A stretch of DNA of 49,991 bases, taken from NCBI GenBank assembly GCA_902771595.1, contig CACXXH010000026.1, positions 1 through 49,991 of the forward strand, in the 5' to 3' direction. A program made the position numbers and the translations under genes. Positions 39,327 through 47,353 of this stretch are shown here, in pieces (the stretch's first letter is position 1; each line of letters starts with the position of its first letter). The notes beneath the pieces were generated by a model. The model made no database searches. It was not told the origin of the DNA and saw only the letters and a list, made by a program, of their open reading frames with translations. Source of the stretch: Fibrobacter succinogenes (lineage in GTDB: Bacteria; Fibrobacterota; Fibrobacteria; Fibrobacterales; Fibrobacteraceae).

Positions 39327-40886
39327 ATGAAATTTTTAAATGTTGCGGTACTTGCCCTTTTGTCTGCCGGAGTTTCCTTTGCGGAACCTCCTTCGAACTT
39401 TAGTGGCTGGGAACTCGTGTTCGAAGATAACTTTGACGGGACTTCGCTCGACAAGACAAAGTGGAACCCGACTTACAACTGGGGCCCGACGCATAACCAT
39501 CGTGCCTATTGCGCCGAAGAGAACGTGATAGTCTCCGACGGTACGCTCAAGCTCAAGGGCGAAAAGAAAAAGCACCCTAAAGCCAATGGGAAAACGGCAA
39601 AGTTCAACAACAAGGAAATCCCGGTCGACTATACCTCGGGTGCGATAGACACCAAGAATCATTTCGAAGTGAAGTACGGCTACATTGAAGGCCGATTCAA
39701 GGCCCCGTGGCAGAAGGGTACCTGGCCCGCGTTCTGGACTCTGCAAGACGGCTGGCCTCCCGAAATCGACATCCTCGAAATTCCGGCGTCGCGCAAGCAG
39801 CACCATTATTACCTGCATTACACGGACCCGAGCTGGTACAACAGCCATGGCTCGGCGTGGGACCACGAGGCTTCTTTTGGCGGACACAAGGACGACAATA
39901 CGGACCGTTCCGCCGGTTTCCACAACTACGCCGTGGAGTGGGACGAGTCTACGCTCAGTTTTTACTTTGACGACAAGAAGTTTGCAAGTTACAATCGCCC
40001 GACTGAAATCAAGCAGCTTTCGGCTCAGTACATCATCGTGAACCTCGCCATCGGTGGCTGGGCCGGCGACGACATCGAGATTACCGAAGACAAGCCCGCG
40101 TATTTCGAGGCGGACTGGGTGCGCGTATGGCAGGCCAAGCCTGCGAAGCCCGATACGGTGCGCATCATGTCGATGAACTTTGGTACGTGCATGGTCCGGA
40201 CCAGCGAAAACAAACTTGCATTGGGTGATTGCAAGGGCGACAATGCGATTGCGACGATTACGCCGCTCTCGGGTTCGGCCTACCGCATCAACTTCGGGGA
40301 CCTCTCCCTGGACACTCCGGATGAATCGAAAGATGCGGGCCACACGATGGGCCTGTACAAGTGGAACGGCGGTGCTCACCAGAAAGTCTCGATGCAAAAG
40401 CAGTCCGGCTATGAGGGCTCCGTGGTGCGAATGAAGATGCAACACAGTGATTTGTACCTGCGCGCAACTACGGATGGCGAACGCGTGGTGCAGAGCTGGG
40501 CCGACGACTGGGAATGGAACCAGATGTGGCGCCTGCTCAAGCCCGACGAAGCTATCCCGGCTAAGGATACGACGGGCAAGAAGGATACTACGAAGACGGA
40601 TACCACGAAGAAGGATTCTATTCCGCATGCAGTTCCGTACCTCGGTAATTTTGCTAATGTTTATGAGTCTTCCGTGCACTATGTCGACAATCATTTGTTC
40701 GTGGAACTCGGAAGCGCGTTCAAGGATGGCGCGGATGTGCGCATCCTGGATTTGCAGGGCCGCGAGGTATTGCGTAGCAGGGCCAGACATTCGTCCATGA
40801 TGGATGTGCGAAACCTTGCTCCGGGAATATACCACGTGGTCGTGCGCGACGGAGTTCACACAGATATGATGCGGTTCAAGAAATAG
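39327..40886 (+). CDS. Secreted GH16 endo-beta-glucanase with beta-trefoil domain and secretion tail
   Basis: A 519-residue secreted enzyme. Signal peptide MKFLNVAVLALLSAGVSFA is followed by a GH16 domain (about residues 24-265). The catalytic EIDILE has Glu146, Asp148 and Glu151. The motif lacks the extra residue of EIDIEF lichenases, consistent with laminarinase-type beta-1,3 or mixed-linkage activity. Residues ~275-405 look like a ricin-type beta-trefoil (CMVRTSENKLALGDCKG, MWRLL). A Thr/Lys linker (DTTGKKDTTKTDTTKKD) then leads to an ~80-residue beta domain (VRILDLQGREVL, LAPGIYHVVVRDG) resembling type IX secretion tails. ATG 39327 is chosen over the TTG at 39315. Confidence 0.9.
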   Translation: MKFLNVAVLALLSAGVSFAEPPSNFSGWELVFEDNFDGTSLDKTKWNPTYNWGPTHNHRAYCAEENVIVSDGTLKLKGEKKKHPKANGKTAKFNNKEIPVDYTSGAIDTKNHFEVKYGYIEGRFKAPWQKGTWPAFWTLQDGWPPEIDILEIPASRKQHHYYLHYTDPSWYNSHGSAWDHEASFGGHKDDNTDRSAGFHNYAVEWDESTLSFYFDDKKFASYNRPTEIKQLSAQYIIVNLAIGGWAGDDIEITEDKPAYFEADWVRVWQAKPAKPDTVRIMSMNFGTCMVRTSENKLALGDCKGDNAIATITPLSGSAYRINFGDLSLDTPDESKDAGHTMGLYKWNGGAHQKVSMQKQSGYEGSVVRMKMQHSDLYLRATTDGERVVQSWADDWEWNQMWRLLKPDEAIPAKDTTGKKDTTKTDTTKKDSIPHAVPYLGNFANVYESSVHYVDNHLFVELGSAFKDGADVRILDLQGREVLRSRARHSSMMDVRNLAPGIYHVVVRDGVHTDMMRFKK

Positions 40887-40917
40887 TCAAACAACCTTAT
40901 AGAAAAGGAGTATGAAA

Positions 40918-41826
40918 GTGAAGATTAGATACGCCAGCTTGTTGGCTCTGGGTTTTATCTTCTCCGCCTGTGGAGACGATTCTTCTATGGATGGTCCCTT
41001 CCTCGACAGGGATTCCAAAGGCAAAATACTTTCTTCCAGCAGCGGGTCCTCGGGTGTTTCCAGCAGCGGGTCCTTGGGTGAGGTTGCTTCTGGCTGCGAT
41101 TTCAGCATAGATGACGATGAATGGATCTTTGGGTACCCCGATATGCTGGATATGGGCGCTGAATACAAGATGTCCATTGTCATCGAGGATGCCGATCTTA
41201 TCGTTACGACGACGTCAATCGATACGGGCTCCTTGGCCAGGACTTATTGCAAGTTTGCCGACCCCGTCGAAGTAGAAGATGTCGAAGGAGACGGCTCTCT
41301 TATCGAAACGACGACTTGCGATGATGGGGTCATGACAACCGTGTCTGTCGAGAAGAAGATTGGCTTGCTTGACGAAGATTCGGTGACACGTGAAGGCCTT
41401 TTCGCGGAAATCATGGCGGAGTGCAAGACGTTGAACGGCATAGAAGACGAGCCGCAGTCCTCTTCTTCTGATGACGAAGACGAATCCTCCAGTTCCGTAA
41501 AATCGTCTAGCTCTGAATCTTCCAGTTCGGAAGAGTCTAGCTCCAGCGAAGAATCCAGTTCAAGCGAAGAGTCCAGCTCGAGCGTGTACGAATACGAAGA
41601 AGTGGCCGGATGCTCGTTTGTCAAATCGGATTCCGTTTGGGCGTATGCCTACACGTATGTCGGAGTCGAAACGTCTGTTCGGTATGAATGGATTGACGAT
41701 TCGACGGTGTCTTACCTGAAGAAGCAGACCTTCCTGGACGAGCCCACTACGCAAAGGAACGTCGACCGTCAGGAAAAGTTTGAAGAAGCGATGGAAGACT
41801 GCATCTATTACAAGAAGCGCGAGTAA
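40918..41826 (+). CDS. Two-domain Ser-linker lipoprotein
   Basis: A 302-residue lipoprotein with lipobox FSAC and mature start CGDDSSMDGPF. A Ser/Gly linker (~35-52), a domain of about 115 residues, a long SSSSEE linker (~180-222) and a second, shorter domain follow. Both domains begin GC-F---D-W and end with a Phe-Glu/Ala helix ending in a Cys (LFAEIMAEC, FEEAMEDC), so they look like diverged copies. AAAAGGAG ends at 40910: it is one base from the ATG at 40912 but seven from the in-frame GTG at 40918, which is therefore my preferred start. Downstream is a bidirectional terminator. Function unknown; outer-membrane anchoring likely. Confidence 0.8.
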   Translation: MKIRYASLLALGFIFSACGDDSSMDGPFLDRDSKGKILSSSSGSSGVSSSGSLGEVASGCDFSIDDDEWIFGYPDMLDMGAEYKMSIVIEDADLIVTTTSIDTGSLARTYCKFADPVEVEDVEGDGSLIETTTCDDGVMTTVSVEKKIGLLDEDSVTREGLFAEIMAECKTLNGIEDEPQSSSSDDEDESSSSVKSSSSESSSSEESSSSEESSSSEESSSSVYEYEEVAGCSFVKSDSVWAYAYTYVGVETSVRYEWIDDSTVSYLKKQTFLDEPTTQRNVDRQEKFEEAMEDCIYYKKRE

Positions 41827-41850
41827 GCGGAATCCTTGAATTGTAAAATG

Positions 41851-41880
41851 AAAAACTGGCCTTGCCGGCCAGCTTTTTTT
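41851..41880. terminator. Bidirectional terminator
   Basis: CTGGCC (41856-41861) pairs with GGCCAG (41867-41872), with AAAAA on the left and seven T on the right, so it can stop both the lipoprotein (+) and rlmI (-) transcripts. Confidence 0.88.
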
Positions 41881-41907
41881 GTAAACGAAAAATCCGTTGC
41901 GGCGCTA

Positions 41908-43101
41908 TTACACGACCTGCACCAGGAGTCCCTTCAGGTATTGGCCCTCGGGGAAGGCCGTATTTACGGGATGGTCGGCGGGCTGGCCGAAGCGTTCAAT
42001 GATTTGAACGCGCCGTCTCGCATCGGCGGCGGCATCCGCGATAATCTTCTGGAACAAGTCCATCTCCATGAGCCCGGAACAGCTGAAGGTCGCGAGCATG
42101 CCGCCTTCGGCCAGGAGCTTCATGGCGAGCAGGTTGATGTCCTTGTAACCGCGTGCGCCCTTCTGCAGGTTGTCCTTGCTTTCCACGAACTTGGGCGGGT
42201 CGAGCACGATGAGGTCGAACGTTTCCGCCTTGTCGCGGCACTTGCGCAGATACTGGAATACGTCGGCTTCCACATGCGTGGCATGCGCGGTGCTTAGCTT
42301 GTTGCGCATGATGCCTTCCTTCGCGAGCTTGAGGGCGTCCTTGGAAACGTCCACCTGGTAAACTTTCTCGCAACCGCCACGGAGGGCGTACAGCCCGAAT
42401 CCGCCGGTATAGCAGAAGCAGTTCAGCACCTTCTTGCCTTTGGAGAGTTCGCCGATGCGGCGGCGGGCGTCGCGCTGGTCGAGGTAGTAGCCCGTCTTGT
42501 GGCCGTTCTTCACGTCGATGGGGAAGAGAATGCCGTTCTCGTTGATGATGACGGGTTCGTCGGGCACTTCGCCGAATACCACGCCCGTGCGGAGCGGCAG
42601 GCCTTCTTTTTTGCGCACTTCGGAATCGCAGCGTTCGTAGATACCGCGGCAGTGCGTCTTTTCGGCGAGCAGTTCGTAAATGGTGTTGCGGTGGACTTCC
42701 GCGCCGGCGGCAAGGATTTCTACCGAGTAGATATCGGCGTACTTGTCGATGATGCATCCTGGGATGCCGTCGTTTTCGGCGTTGATCAGGCGGAAGGCGC
42801 TTTCCTTGTCTTCGATGTCGAAACCGCGGCTCTTGCGGGCGGCGATGGCGCGGTCCAGCAGGTCGCTGAAGAATTCTCGGTCGATGTTGCCCTTTTCGCC
42901 GAATGTCCAGAAACGTCCGCGTATCTGGGACTTGGGCGAATACGCCGCAAGACCCAGGAAGTCGCTCCGGTAGCTGTAAACTTCGACGGTGTCGCCGAGC
43001 ATCGGGTCGCCGACAACTTCGTCGACGGCTCCGCTAAAAATCCACGGGTGGTAACGCAATGCGGACTTCTCGCGTCCGGCCTTCAGGGTAATCGCTTTCA
43101 T
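41908..43101 (-). CDS. rlmI: 23S rRNA (cytosine-1962-C5)-methyltransferase RlmI family
   Basis: A 397-residue class I methyltransferase of the RlmI/YccW type. Residues 1-75 are the PUA RNA-binding domain (LKAGREKSALRYHPWIFSGAV), 80-180 the EEHEE-like middle domain, and 195-390 the Rossmann domain with VLNCFCYTGGFGLYALRGG, DVSKDALKLAKEG and the catalytic-loop LDPPKFVESK. It makes m5C1962 in 23S rRNA. It stands alone, convergent with the lipoprotein and divergent from the VanZ-like gene. Confidence 0.92.
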   Translation of the reverse strand: MKAITLKAGREKSALRYHPWIFSGAVDEVVGDPMLGDTVEVYSYRSDFLGLAAYSPKSQIRGRFWTFGEKGNIDREFFSDLLDRAIAARKSRGFDIEDKESAFRLINAENDGIPGCIIDKYADIYSVEILAAGAEVHRNTIYELLAEKTHCRGIYERCDSEVRKKEGLPLRTGVVFGEVPDEPVIINENGILFPIDVKNGHKTGYYLDQRDARRRIGELSKGKKVLNCFCYTGGFGLYALRGGCEKVYQVDVSKDALKLAKEGIMRNKLSTAHATHVEADVFQYLRKCRDKAETFDLIVLDPPKFVESKDNLQKGARGYKDINLLAMKLLAEGGMLATFSCSGLMEMDLFQKIIADAAADARRRVQIIERFGQPADHPVNTAFPEGQYLKGLLVQVV

Positions 43102-43135
43102 GCGCGTAAATGTAGAAAAAGGACGCTTTTTTTTC

Positions 43136-43143
43136 TAGATTTG
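43136..43143 (+). promoter_or_regulatory. Promoter box TAGATTTG upstream of VanZ-like gene
   Basis: TAGATTTG fits TAnnTTTG and ends eight bases before ATG 43152, with no Shine-Dalgarno between. No clear -35 is present. Confidence 0.35.
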
Positions 43144-43151
43144 TCCACAAG

Positions 43152-43568
43152 ATGTTTGAATCCCTTTTTGACAAGTATCCTTTTTTCCGCGTAGTTCCTG
43201 CCGTACTCTGCATGGCTGTCATTTTCAAGCTGTCCTCCATGACGACCGAGGAATTGCAAGACTTCCCGCAAATCTGGGATAAGCTGGCTCACTTTTGTGA
43301 ATATGCGACTCTCGCCGGTTGCTATGCCATGCTCTGGACCCGTAACGAATGGTCCAAGCGTCAGTGGCTGCGCGTGCTGATCGTGGGTGTCCTCGCTCTT
43401 GCATACGGCTGTACCGACGAATTCCACCAGAGTTTTGTGGATGGGCGTGACAGCAGCGCTCTGGATTTGGTGGCCGATTTCACGGGTGGGCTCACGGGCG
43501 GCATTGTCTATGCGGTGGTGTGCCTTATTTTGAACAAGTTCGACCCGATTCGCGAAAAGGCCGAGTAG
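43152..43568 (+). CDS. VanZ-like family membrane protein
   Basis: A 138-residue protein with four hydrophobic helices. The family pattern is present: IFKLSSM near residue 24, DKLAHFCEYATLAGCYA, YGCTDEFHQSFVDGRDSSALDLVADFTGGLTGG. VanZ-like proteins are small membrane proteins of uncertain role, some linked to teicoplanin resistance. There is no Shine-Dalgarno; a promoter box lies eight bases before the start. The next gene starts 34 bases downstream in the same direction. Confidence 0.88.
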   Translation: MFESLFDKYPFFRVVPAVLCMAVIFKLSSMTTEELQDFPQIWDKLAHFCEYATLAGCYAMLWTRNEWSKRQWLRVLIVGVLALAYGCTDEFHQSFVDGRDSSALDLVADFTGGLTGGIVYAVVCLILNKFDPIREKAE

Positions 43569-43602
43569 ATTTTCTCCCGCAATAATTATAAATTGTCTTG
43601 CG

Positions 43603-45180
43603 ATGGCCCGAGTGACGGAATTCGCTCATGGATTTGCTTGCCGAAGGAGGTTCTTGCTCTCTTTGGCTTTTCTGCTGTTCCTTGCGGTGGCCGCCCCTGC
43701 GCAGGATTCTGCCTCTGTGCAAACTCCCGTGCCGGCGGATTCGGCTGTTTCTGATTCCTTGAAGACGGAAACTGCGGAATCGGAAGTTGCGAAAGCCGAT
43801 ACGGCGACCATCGATACTGGGCATTCTTCGTGGACCCGGTTTTTTGTCTGGCCGTTCGAACACATTATCCAGCCCGTCTTGAACGGAGCCGTGTACCCGA
43901 TTGCCCAGCCCATCCGCTATGCGTTTGACAACGGCGTCATTGAGACGGCGGTCGACCTCATCACGTTCGGGCAAAAACGCAACGTGCTCCTGTACCCGAT
44001 AATGAACTTGAAGCCCGGCAACTCCACGATGCTCGGTGTCACGTATCGCCACAGGAATATTTTCTTGAATCGCGACTACCTTGTCATGTCGTCGGAATAC
44101 TATGCGAATAGCGACTGGTTCTTTGATGTGCGCTATACGAAGCATGAACTCTTCGGCACTAGGCTCTTTGGAGGCGTGAGATTCCGCCAGTACTGGGATC
44201 GCGATGCGCAGTTTATCATTCCGGGGACGAAAGAAGCCTTCGTGATGCCCGATTCGGCGTCGATAATCGATTACCGTACGGGACTCCCGCTGACAAGCGA
44301 TGGCCACTGGAGCCTGGAATTCAACGGGCGAGTCGATTTCGTGAGGTTCAGCCTGCCCGACAAGTCGCAGGACAGCATCCTCATAGACAAGAAGTTCTTT
44401 ATCGAGGACCACGGGCTCTACCAGCACTATATGCAATACCCGCTGGAGGTGTCGCTCCTGTTCGACAACCTGGATTTCCCGTATACCCCGAGCCGCGGCA
44501 GCCGCATGCAGCTTTCCGCTCGGTACGTGATTGTCGGCAAGTACGGGGGTATCACGCAGGCGGAGATGGCGAAGGCGACCGGGAACAAGGACGCGGAACC
44601 GTTCAAGGATCGCGGGGACAACCACGACTTCTTGCGCACTGAGTTGATGTTCCAGCACTATTTCTATTTCGGGAAGGCGGAAACGTTCCATTTCTCCAAG
44701 AAGGAGGCGCGCCAGAACAGGCGGTTCTACACCGACTTCAACTGGGATGCGGCGTTGCGCATGTGGCGCCCCGAAAACGTGCGCGAGACTTTGTTCGAAC
44801 GACGCGTCATTGCGCTGCAGTACCGGCTTATCGACATATGGGAAAGGGAAATCGGACATGCGAGCGTGGACGCTTATTCGCTTATTGGCCCGAGGTTCCC
44901 GCTGCGCGGCTACAGCGACTACTGGTCGGCAAGGCATGTCATGAGCCTTTCTGCGGAATACAGGTGGCCTATCGACTACTACGTGGATGGAGTGCTGTTC
45001 AACGAGTACATGATGCTTGCTCCCGGCTTCAAGGACTGGTCGTTTGATAATCTCTACAATTCATGGGGTTTCGGCGTGCGTGTGCGCAGGCCGGACATGT
45101 ACTGGTTCCGTTTGCAGCTCGGGTTCCACGGACTGCACGGCGTGAATCTCGTGATAACTATCGCCCCCGAATTCCGGTAA
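43603..45180 (+). CDS. Omp85/BamA-like outer-membrane barrel protein without POTRA domains
   Basis: A 525-residue exported protein: a basic n-region, hydrophobic signal (FLLSLAFLLFLAVAAPAQ), then a Ser/Thr/Ala/Glu linker to about residue 70 and a ~450-residue beta-strand region. GPRFPLRGYSDYW near residue 430 contains the LRGY motif of the Omp85 barrel (VRGF/LRGY lid-lock on strand 6), followed by EYRWPIDYYVDGVLF as in the surface-antigen domain PF01103. No POTRA repeats precede the barrel, so this is not BamA or TamA but a short Omp85-type protein. Its cargo is unknown. No strong Shine-Dalgarno is seen, and other in-frame starts near the N-terminus are absent. Confidence 0.8.
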   Translation: MARVTEFAHGFACRRRFLLSLAFLLFLAVAAPAQDSASVQTPVPADSAVSDSLKTETAESEVAKADTATIDTGHSSWTRFFVWPFEHIIQPVLNGAVYPIAQPIRYAFDNGVIETAVDLITFGQKRNVLLYPIMNLKPGNSTMLGVTYRHRNIFLNRDYLVMSSEYYANSDWFFDVRYTKHELFGTRLFGGVRFRQYWDRDAQFIIPGTKEAFVMPDSASIIDYRTGLPLTSDGHWSLEFNGRVDFVRFSLPDKSQDSILIDKKFFIEDHGLYQHYMQYPLEVSLLFDNLDFPYTPSRGSRMQLSARYVIVGKYGGITQAEMAKATGNKDAEPFKDRGDNHDFLRTELMFQHYFYFGKAETFHFSKKEARQNRRFYTDFNWDAALRMWRPENVRETLFERRVIALQYRLIDIWEREIGHASVDAYSLIGPRFPLRGYSDYWSARHVMSLSAEYRWPIDYYVDGVLFNEYMMLAPGFKDWSFDNLYNSWGFGVRVRRPDMYWFRLQLGFHGLHGVNLVITIAPEFR

Positions 45181-45204
45181 GGTTACTTACACGCATTGAT
45201 GGTG

Positions 45205-45255
45205 CGCGGGCATGTAGAGCCCGCGTCGAACTCAAACCCGCATCGTCATTGCGGG
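45205..45255. terminator. Two hairpins between convergent genes
   Basis: CGCGGGC (45205-45211) with GCCCGCG (45219-45225), and CCCGCA (45237-45242) with TGCGGG (45250-45255). T-tracts are weak (CTTT, and AAA on the other side). They may terminate the barrel-protein and ruvB transcripts. Confidence 0.45.
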
Positions 45256-45258
45256 GCT

Positions 45259-46299
45259 TTAGAACAAGTTAAGCTGGTCGCCTTCGATGCCCTTGTTTGC
45301 GGGGATTGTCTTGTGGAGCATCATGTAGGCGTTCCTTGTGGCGACGCGCCCGCGGGGGGTGCGGTTCAGGAGCCCCTTCTGGATGAGGTAGGGCTCGTAC
45401 ACTTCTTCTATCGTGTTCGCTTCTTCGCCCATGGCGGCGCTGATGGTGCCAATGCCTACGGGGCCCCCGTCAAACATGTCTATCATCGTGGATAGGATGC
45501 GGCGGTCGGTCGGGTCGAGGCCTTCGCTGTCGATTCCGAGCATGTCGAGCGTCTTTTGGGCCGATTGCACGTCGATGATGCCGGTTCCCCGCACCTGCGC
45601 GACGTCGCGGCAACGGCGGAGCACCCGGTTGGCGATGCGGGGCGTGCCGCGGCAGCGCCCGCCTAGCAGCAGCGCTGCGTCTTCGGAAAGTTCCACCCCG
45701 AGGATGCTCGCACTGCGCATCAGGATTTTCACGATGTCCTTCTCGTTATACAGTTCGAGCCTGTATTGGAGACCGAAGCGGTCGCGCAGAGGGCCGGTAA
45801 GCTGCCCGCTCCGGGTGGTGGCGCCCACGAGGGTAAAGTGCTTGAGCGGCAGGTTTACGCTGCGTGCCGCCGGGCCCGAATCCAACATGATGTCGAGCCT
45901 GAAATCTTCCATGGCGGGGTAGAGGTATTCCTCGACGGTGCGGTTCAGGCGATGGATTTCGTCGATGAACAGCACGTCGTTCTCTTGCAGGCTCGTGAGC
46001 AGCCCCGCGAGGTCACTGGCCTTTTCGAGGACGGGCCCGCTGGTAATGTGGATGCTCACGCCCATCTCTTTCGCGATGATGCCGGCAAGCGTCGTCTTGC
46101 CGAGACCCGGAGGCCCTGCGAACAGGCAATGGTCGAGCGCGTCGCCGCGGTGTTTTGCCGCCTCGATGGCGATGGAAAGGCTTTCCTTGATGGCTTCCTG
46201 CCCGGTGAATTCGGCAAGGCTTGGCGGCCGCAGGTTGCGGTCGGTATCGTTTTCGTCGAAGGAACTCTTCTGCGGGGAAATGATGCGGTTGTCTTCCAT
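45259..46299 (-). CDS. ruvB: Holliday junction branch-migration helicase RuvB
   Basis: A 346-residue AAA+ ATPase, normal length. Walker [10 protein letters not shown], Walker B DEIHRL, sensor 1 GATTRSG, arginine finger LRDRFG, and the C-terminal winged helix ([17 protein letters not shown]) are all present. With RuvA it drives Holliday-junction migration in recombination repair. It starts 12 bases downstream of the ruvA stop and shares its promoter. Confidence 0.98.
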   Translation of the reverse strand: MEDNRIISPQKSSFDENDTDRNLRPPSLAEFTGQEAIKESLSIAIEAAKHRGDALDHCLFAGPPGLGKTTLAGIIAKEMGVSIHITSGPVLEKASDLAGLLTSLQENDVLFIDEIHRLNRTVEEYLYPAMEDFRLDIMLDSGPAARSVNLPLKHFTLVGATTRSGQLTGPLRDRFGLQYRLELYNEKDIVKILMRSASILGVELSEDAALLLGGRCRGTPRIANRVLRRCRDVAQVRGTGIIDVQSAQKTLDMLGIDSEGLDPTDRRILSTMIDMFDGGPVGIGTISAAMGEEANTIEEVYEPYLIQKGLLNRTPRGRVATRNAYMMLHKTIPANKGIEGDQLNLF

Positions 46300-46311
46300 T
46301 TTTCTTTTCCC

Positions 46312-46920
46312 TTAAAGATACTTCAATGCCTCGGGGATAAGCGCTGCGGCATCGGCGCTGTCGCCTAGAATTTCGGCAGCCTTCATGACGGCCTTTTCTG
46401 CGGACGGGTCTTTGACGCCGAGGGTATGCAGCGCGAGGACGGCTTCCATCTTCGCTCCGGTGAGGGCGCCCATGCTGGTGATGCCCGAACCTTCCACGTC
46501 GCCGAGCGCCTGCAGGAGCGTTGCCGCCTTGTCCTTCAGGCTGAGCGTCATCTGCTCGCAGGTCTTCTTGCCGAGTCCCTTGATTTTGGAAAGAGCCGAC
46601 TTGTTGTCGCTGGCTATCATGTTCAGGAGGTCGGCGGGGGAGACGCCGCTCAGGATGCGTTGTGCCATCTTGGGGCCGACGCCATTCACGTCGAGCAGCA
46701 TCAGGAAAATGTTCTTTTCGGTCTTGTCGGCAAACCCGAACAGGGTCATGGAATCTTCGCGGACCACGAGATTCGTGTAGAGCAAAACCTCTGCGCCTTC
46801 TTCGGGCAGCTTGCCTGCGGTGTATGCCGAAATGTTCACGCCGTAACCGACTCCGTTCACGTCTACGACCACGAAAGTGGGGGATTTTTCTGCAAGAATG
46901 CCTTTAATTCTTTCGATCAT
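46312..46920 (-). CDS. ruvA: Holliday junction DNA helicase subunit RuvA
   Basis: A 202-residue RuvA with the OB-fold N-terminus (MIERIKGILAEKSPTFVVVDVNGVGYGV), the helix-hairpin-helix pair (LLDVNGVGPKMAQRILSG and ALSKIKGLGKKTCEQM) and the C-terminal RuvB-binding domain. It binds the Holliday junction as a tetramer. ATG 46920 is chosen because AAAGGA is six bases upstream and the family start MI(E/G)R matches; the longer frame from 46968 would run through the promoter. First gene of ruvAB; ruvC is not in the window. Confidence 0.97.
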   Translation of the reverse strand: MIERIKGILAEKSPTFVVVDVNGVGYGVNISAYTAGKLPEEGAEVLLYTNLVVREDSMTLFGFADKTEKNIFLMLLDVNGVGPKMAQRILSGVSPADLLNMIASDNKSALSKIKGLGKKTCEQMTLSLKDKAATLLQALGDVEGSGITSMGALTGAKMEAVLALHTLGVKDPSAEKAVMKAAEILGDSADAAALIPEALKYL

Positions 46921-46942
46921 GAGCGGTCCTTTGGCGTAAAAC

Positions 46943-46969
46943 TTTGTGCACGAATGTTTACTGCACAAA
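46943..46969. promoter_or_regulatory. 8-bp inverted repeat over the ruvAB start site (candidate operator)
   Basis: TTTGTGCA (46943-46950) and TGCACAAA (46962-46969) form a perfect inverted repeat with an 11-base spacer. It begins on the last bases of the -10 box and covers the expected transcription start, an ideal position for a repressor. The plus strand reads TGCAC-GAAT-GTTTA and then TGCAC. ruvAB is SOS-controlled in other bacteria, so LexA is the obvious candidate. Confidence 0.55.
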
Positions 46970-46996
46970 TATATACTAAAAATATGGCTCTGTCAA
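46966..46996 (-). promoter_or_regulatory. ruvAB promoter
   Basis: On the minus strand TTGACA (46996-46991), 17 bases, TATATTTG (46973-46966). The leader to ATG 46920 is about 40 bases and carries AAAGGA. Confidence 0.75.
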
Positions 46997-47353
46997 GTCA
47001 AATCGCATATAAAAAAGCGCTAGCAAAACTTTTTGGTTTCGTAAGCCCCTCGGAAACGGCAAGTTGGCTTTGAAAATCGAGCTTTTCGGCTGTTTTGGCA
47101 TACACATTTGGCGAGTACCTTTATAATCGCATGTGCCACGATGTTCGAAAAATCGGCTATAAAGATTTCGATGAAATTTTAAATTCCGTCCGCGCTACGG
47201 ATGGAATTTATTGACCAAATTATTCTCAAAATGCATAAACGGGAAATGAAATTCCGACAACGTGTCATACCGGCCTGGGACTTTTTGATGTATGGAGGAA
47301 AGCCGTAGATTTTTATTATCTTGTAAAAAACACCCCCGAAACAGGAAGTGACT
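46997..47353. other. Intergenic region between ruvA and the symporter gene
   Basis: About 360 bases without a recognisable gene. Short frames (the longest obvious ones about 30 codons) have no Shine-Dalgarno or family features. The region holds a long hairpin at 47179-47209 and, just before the symporter, TATCTTG near 47320 as a possible -10. Otherwise I see nothing. Confidence 0.6.
47179..47209. repeat. 13-bp-stem hairpin in ruvA-symporter spacer
   Basis: TAAATTCCGTCCG (47179-47191) pairs with CGGATGGAATTTA (47197-47209), one G-T pair, loop CGCTA. No T-run follows. It may be an attenuator, a small-RNA element or a relic of an inverted repeat. Confidence 0.5.

Noticed and set aside
46984..47073. 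29-codon frame MALSSQIAYKK... after the ruvAB promoter
   Set aside because: No Shine-Dalgarno, and its first bases overlap the ruvAB promoter; nothing supports translation.
47131..47181. Short reading frame beginning MCHDVRKIGYK in the ruvA-symporter spacer
   Set aside because: Only 16 codons, no Shine-Dalgarno, no sign of export or family.
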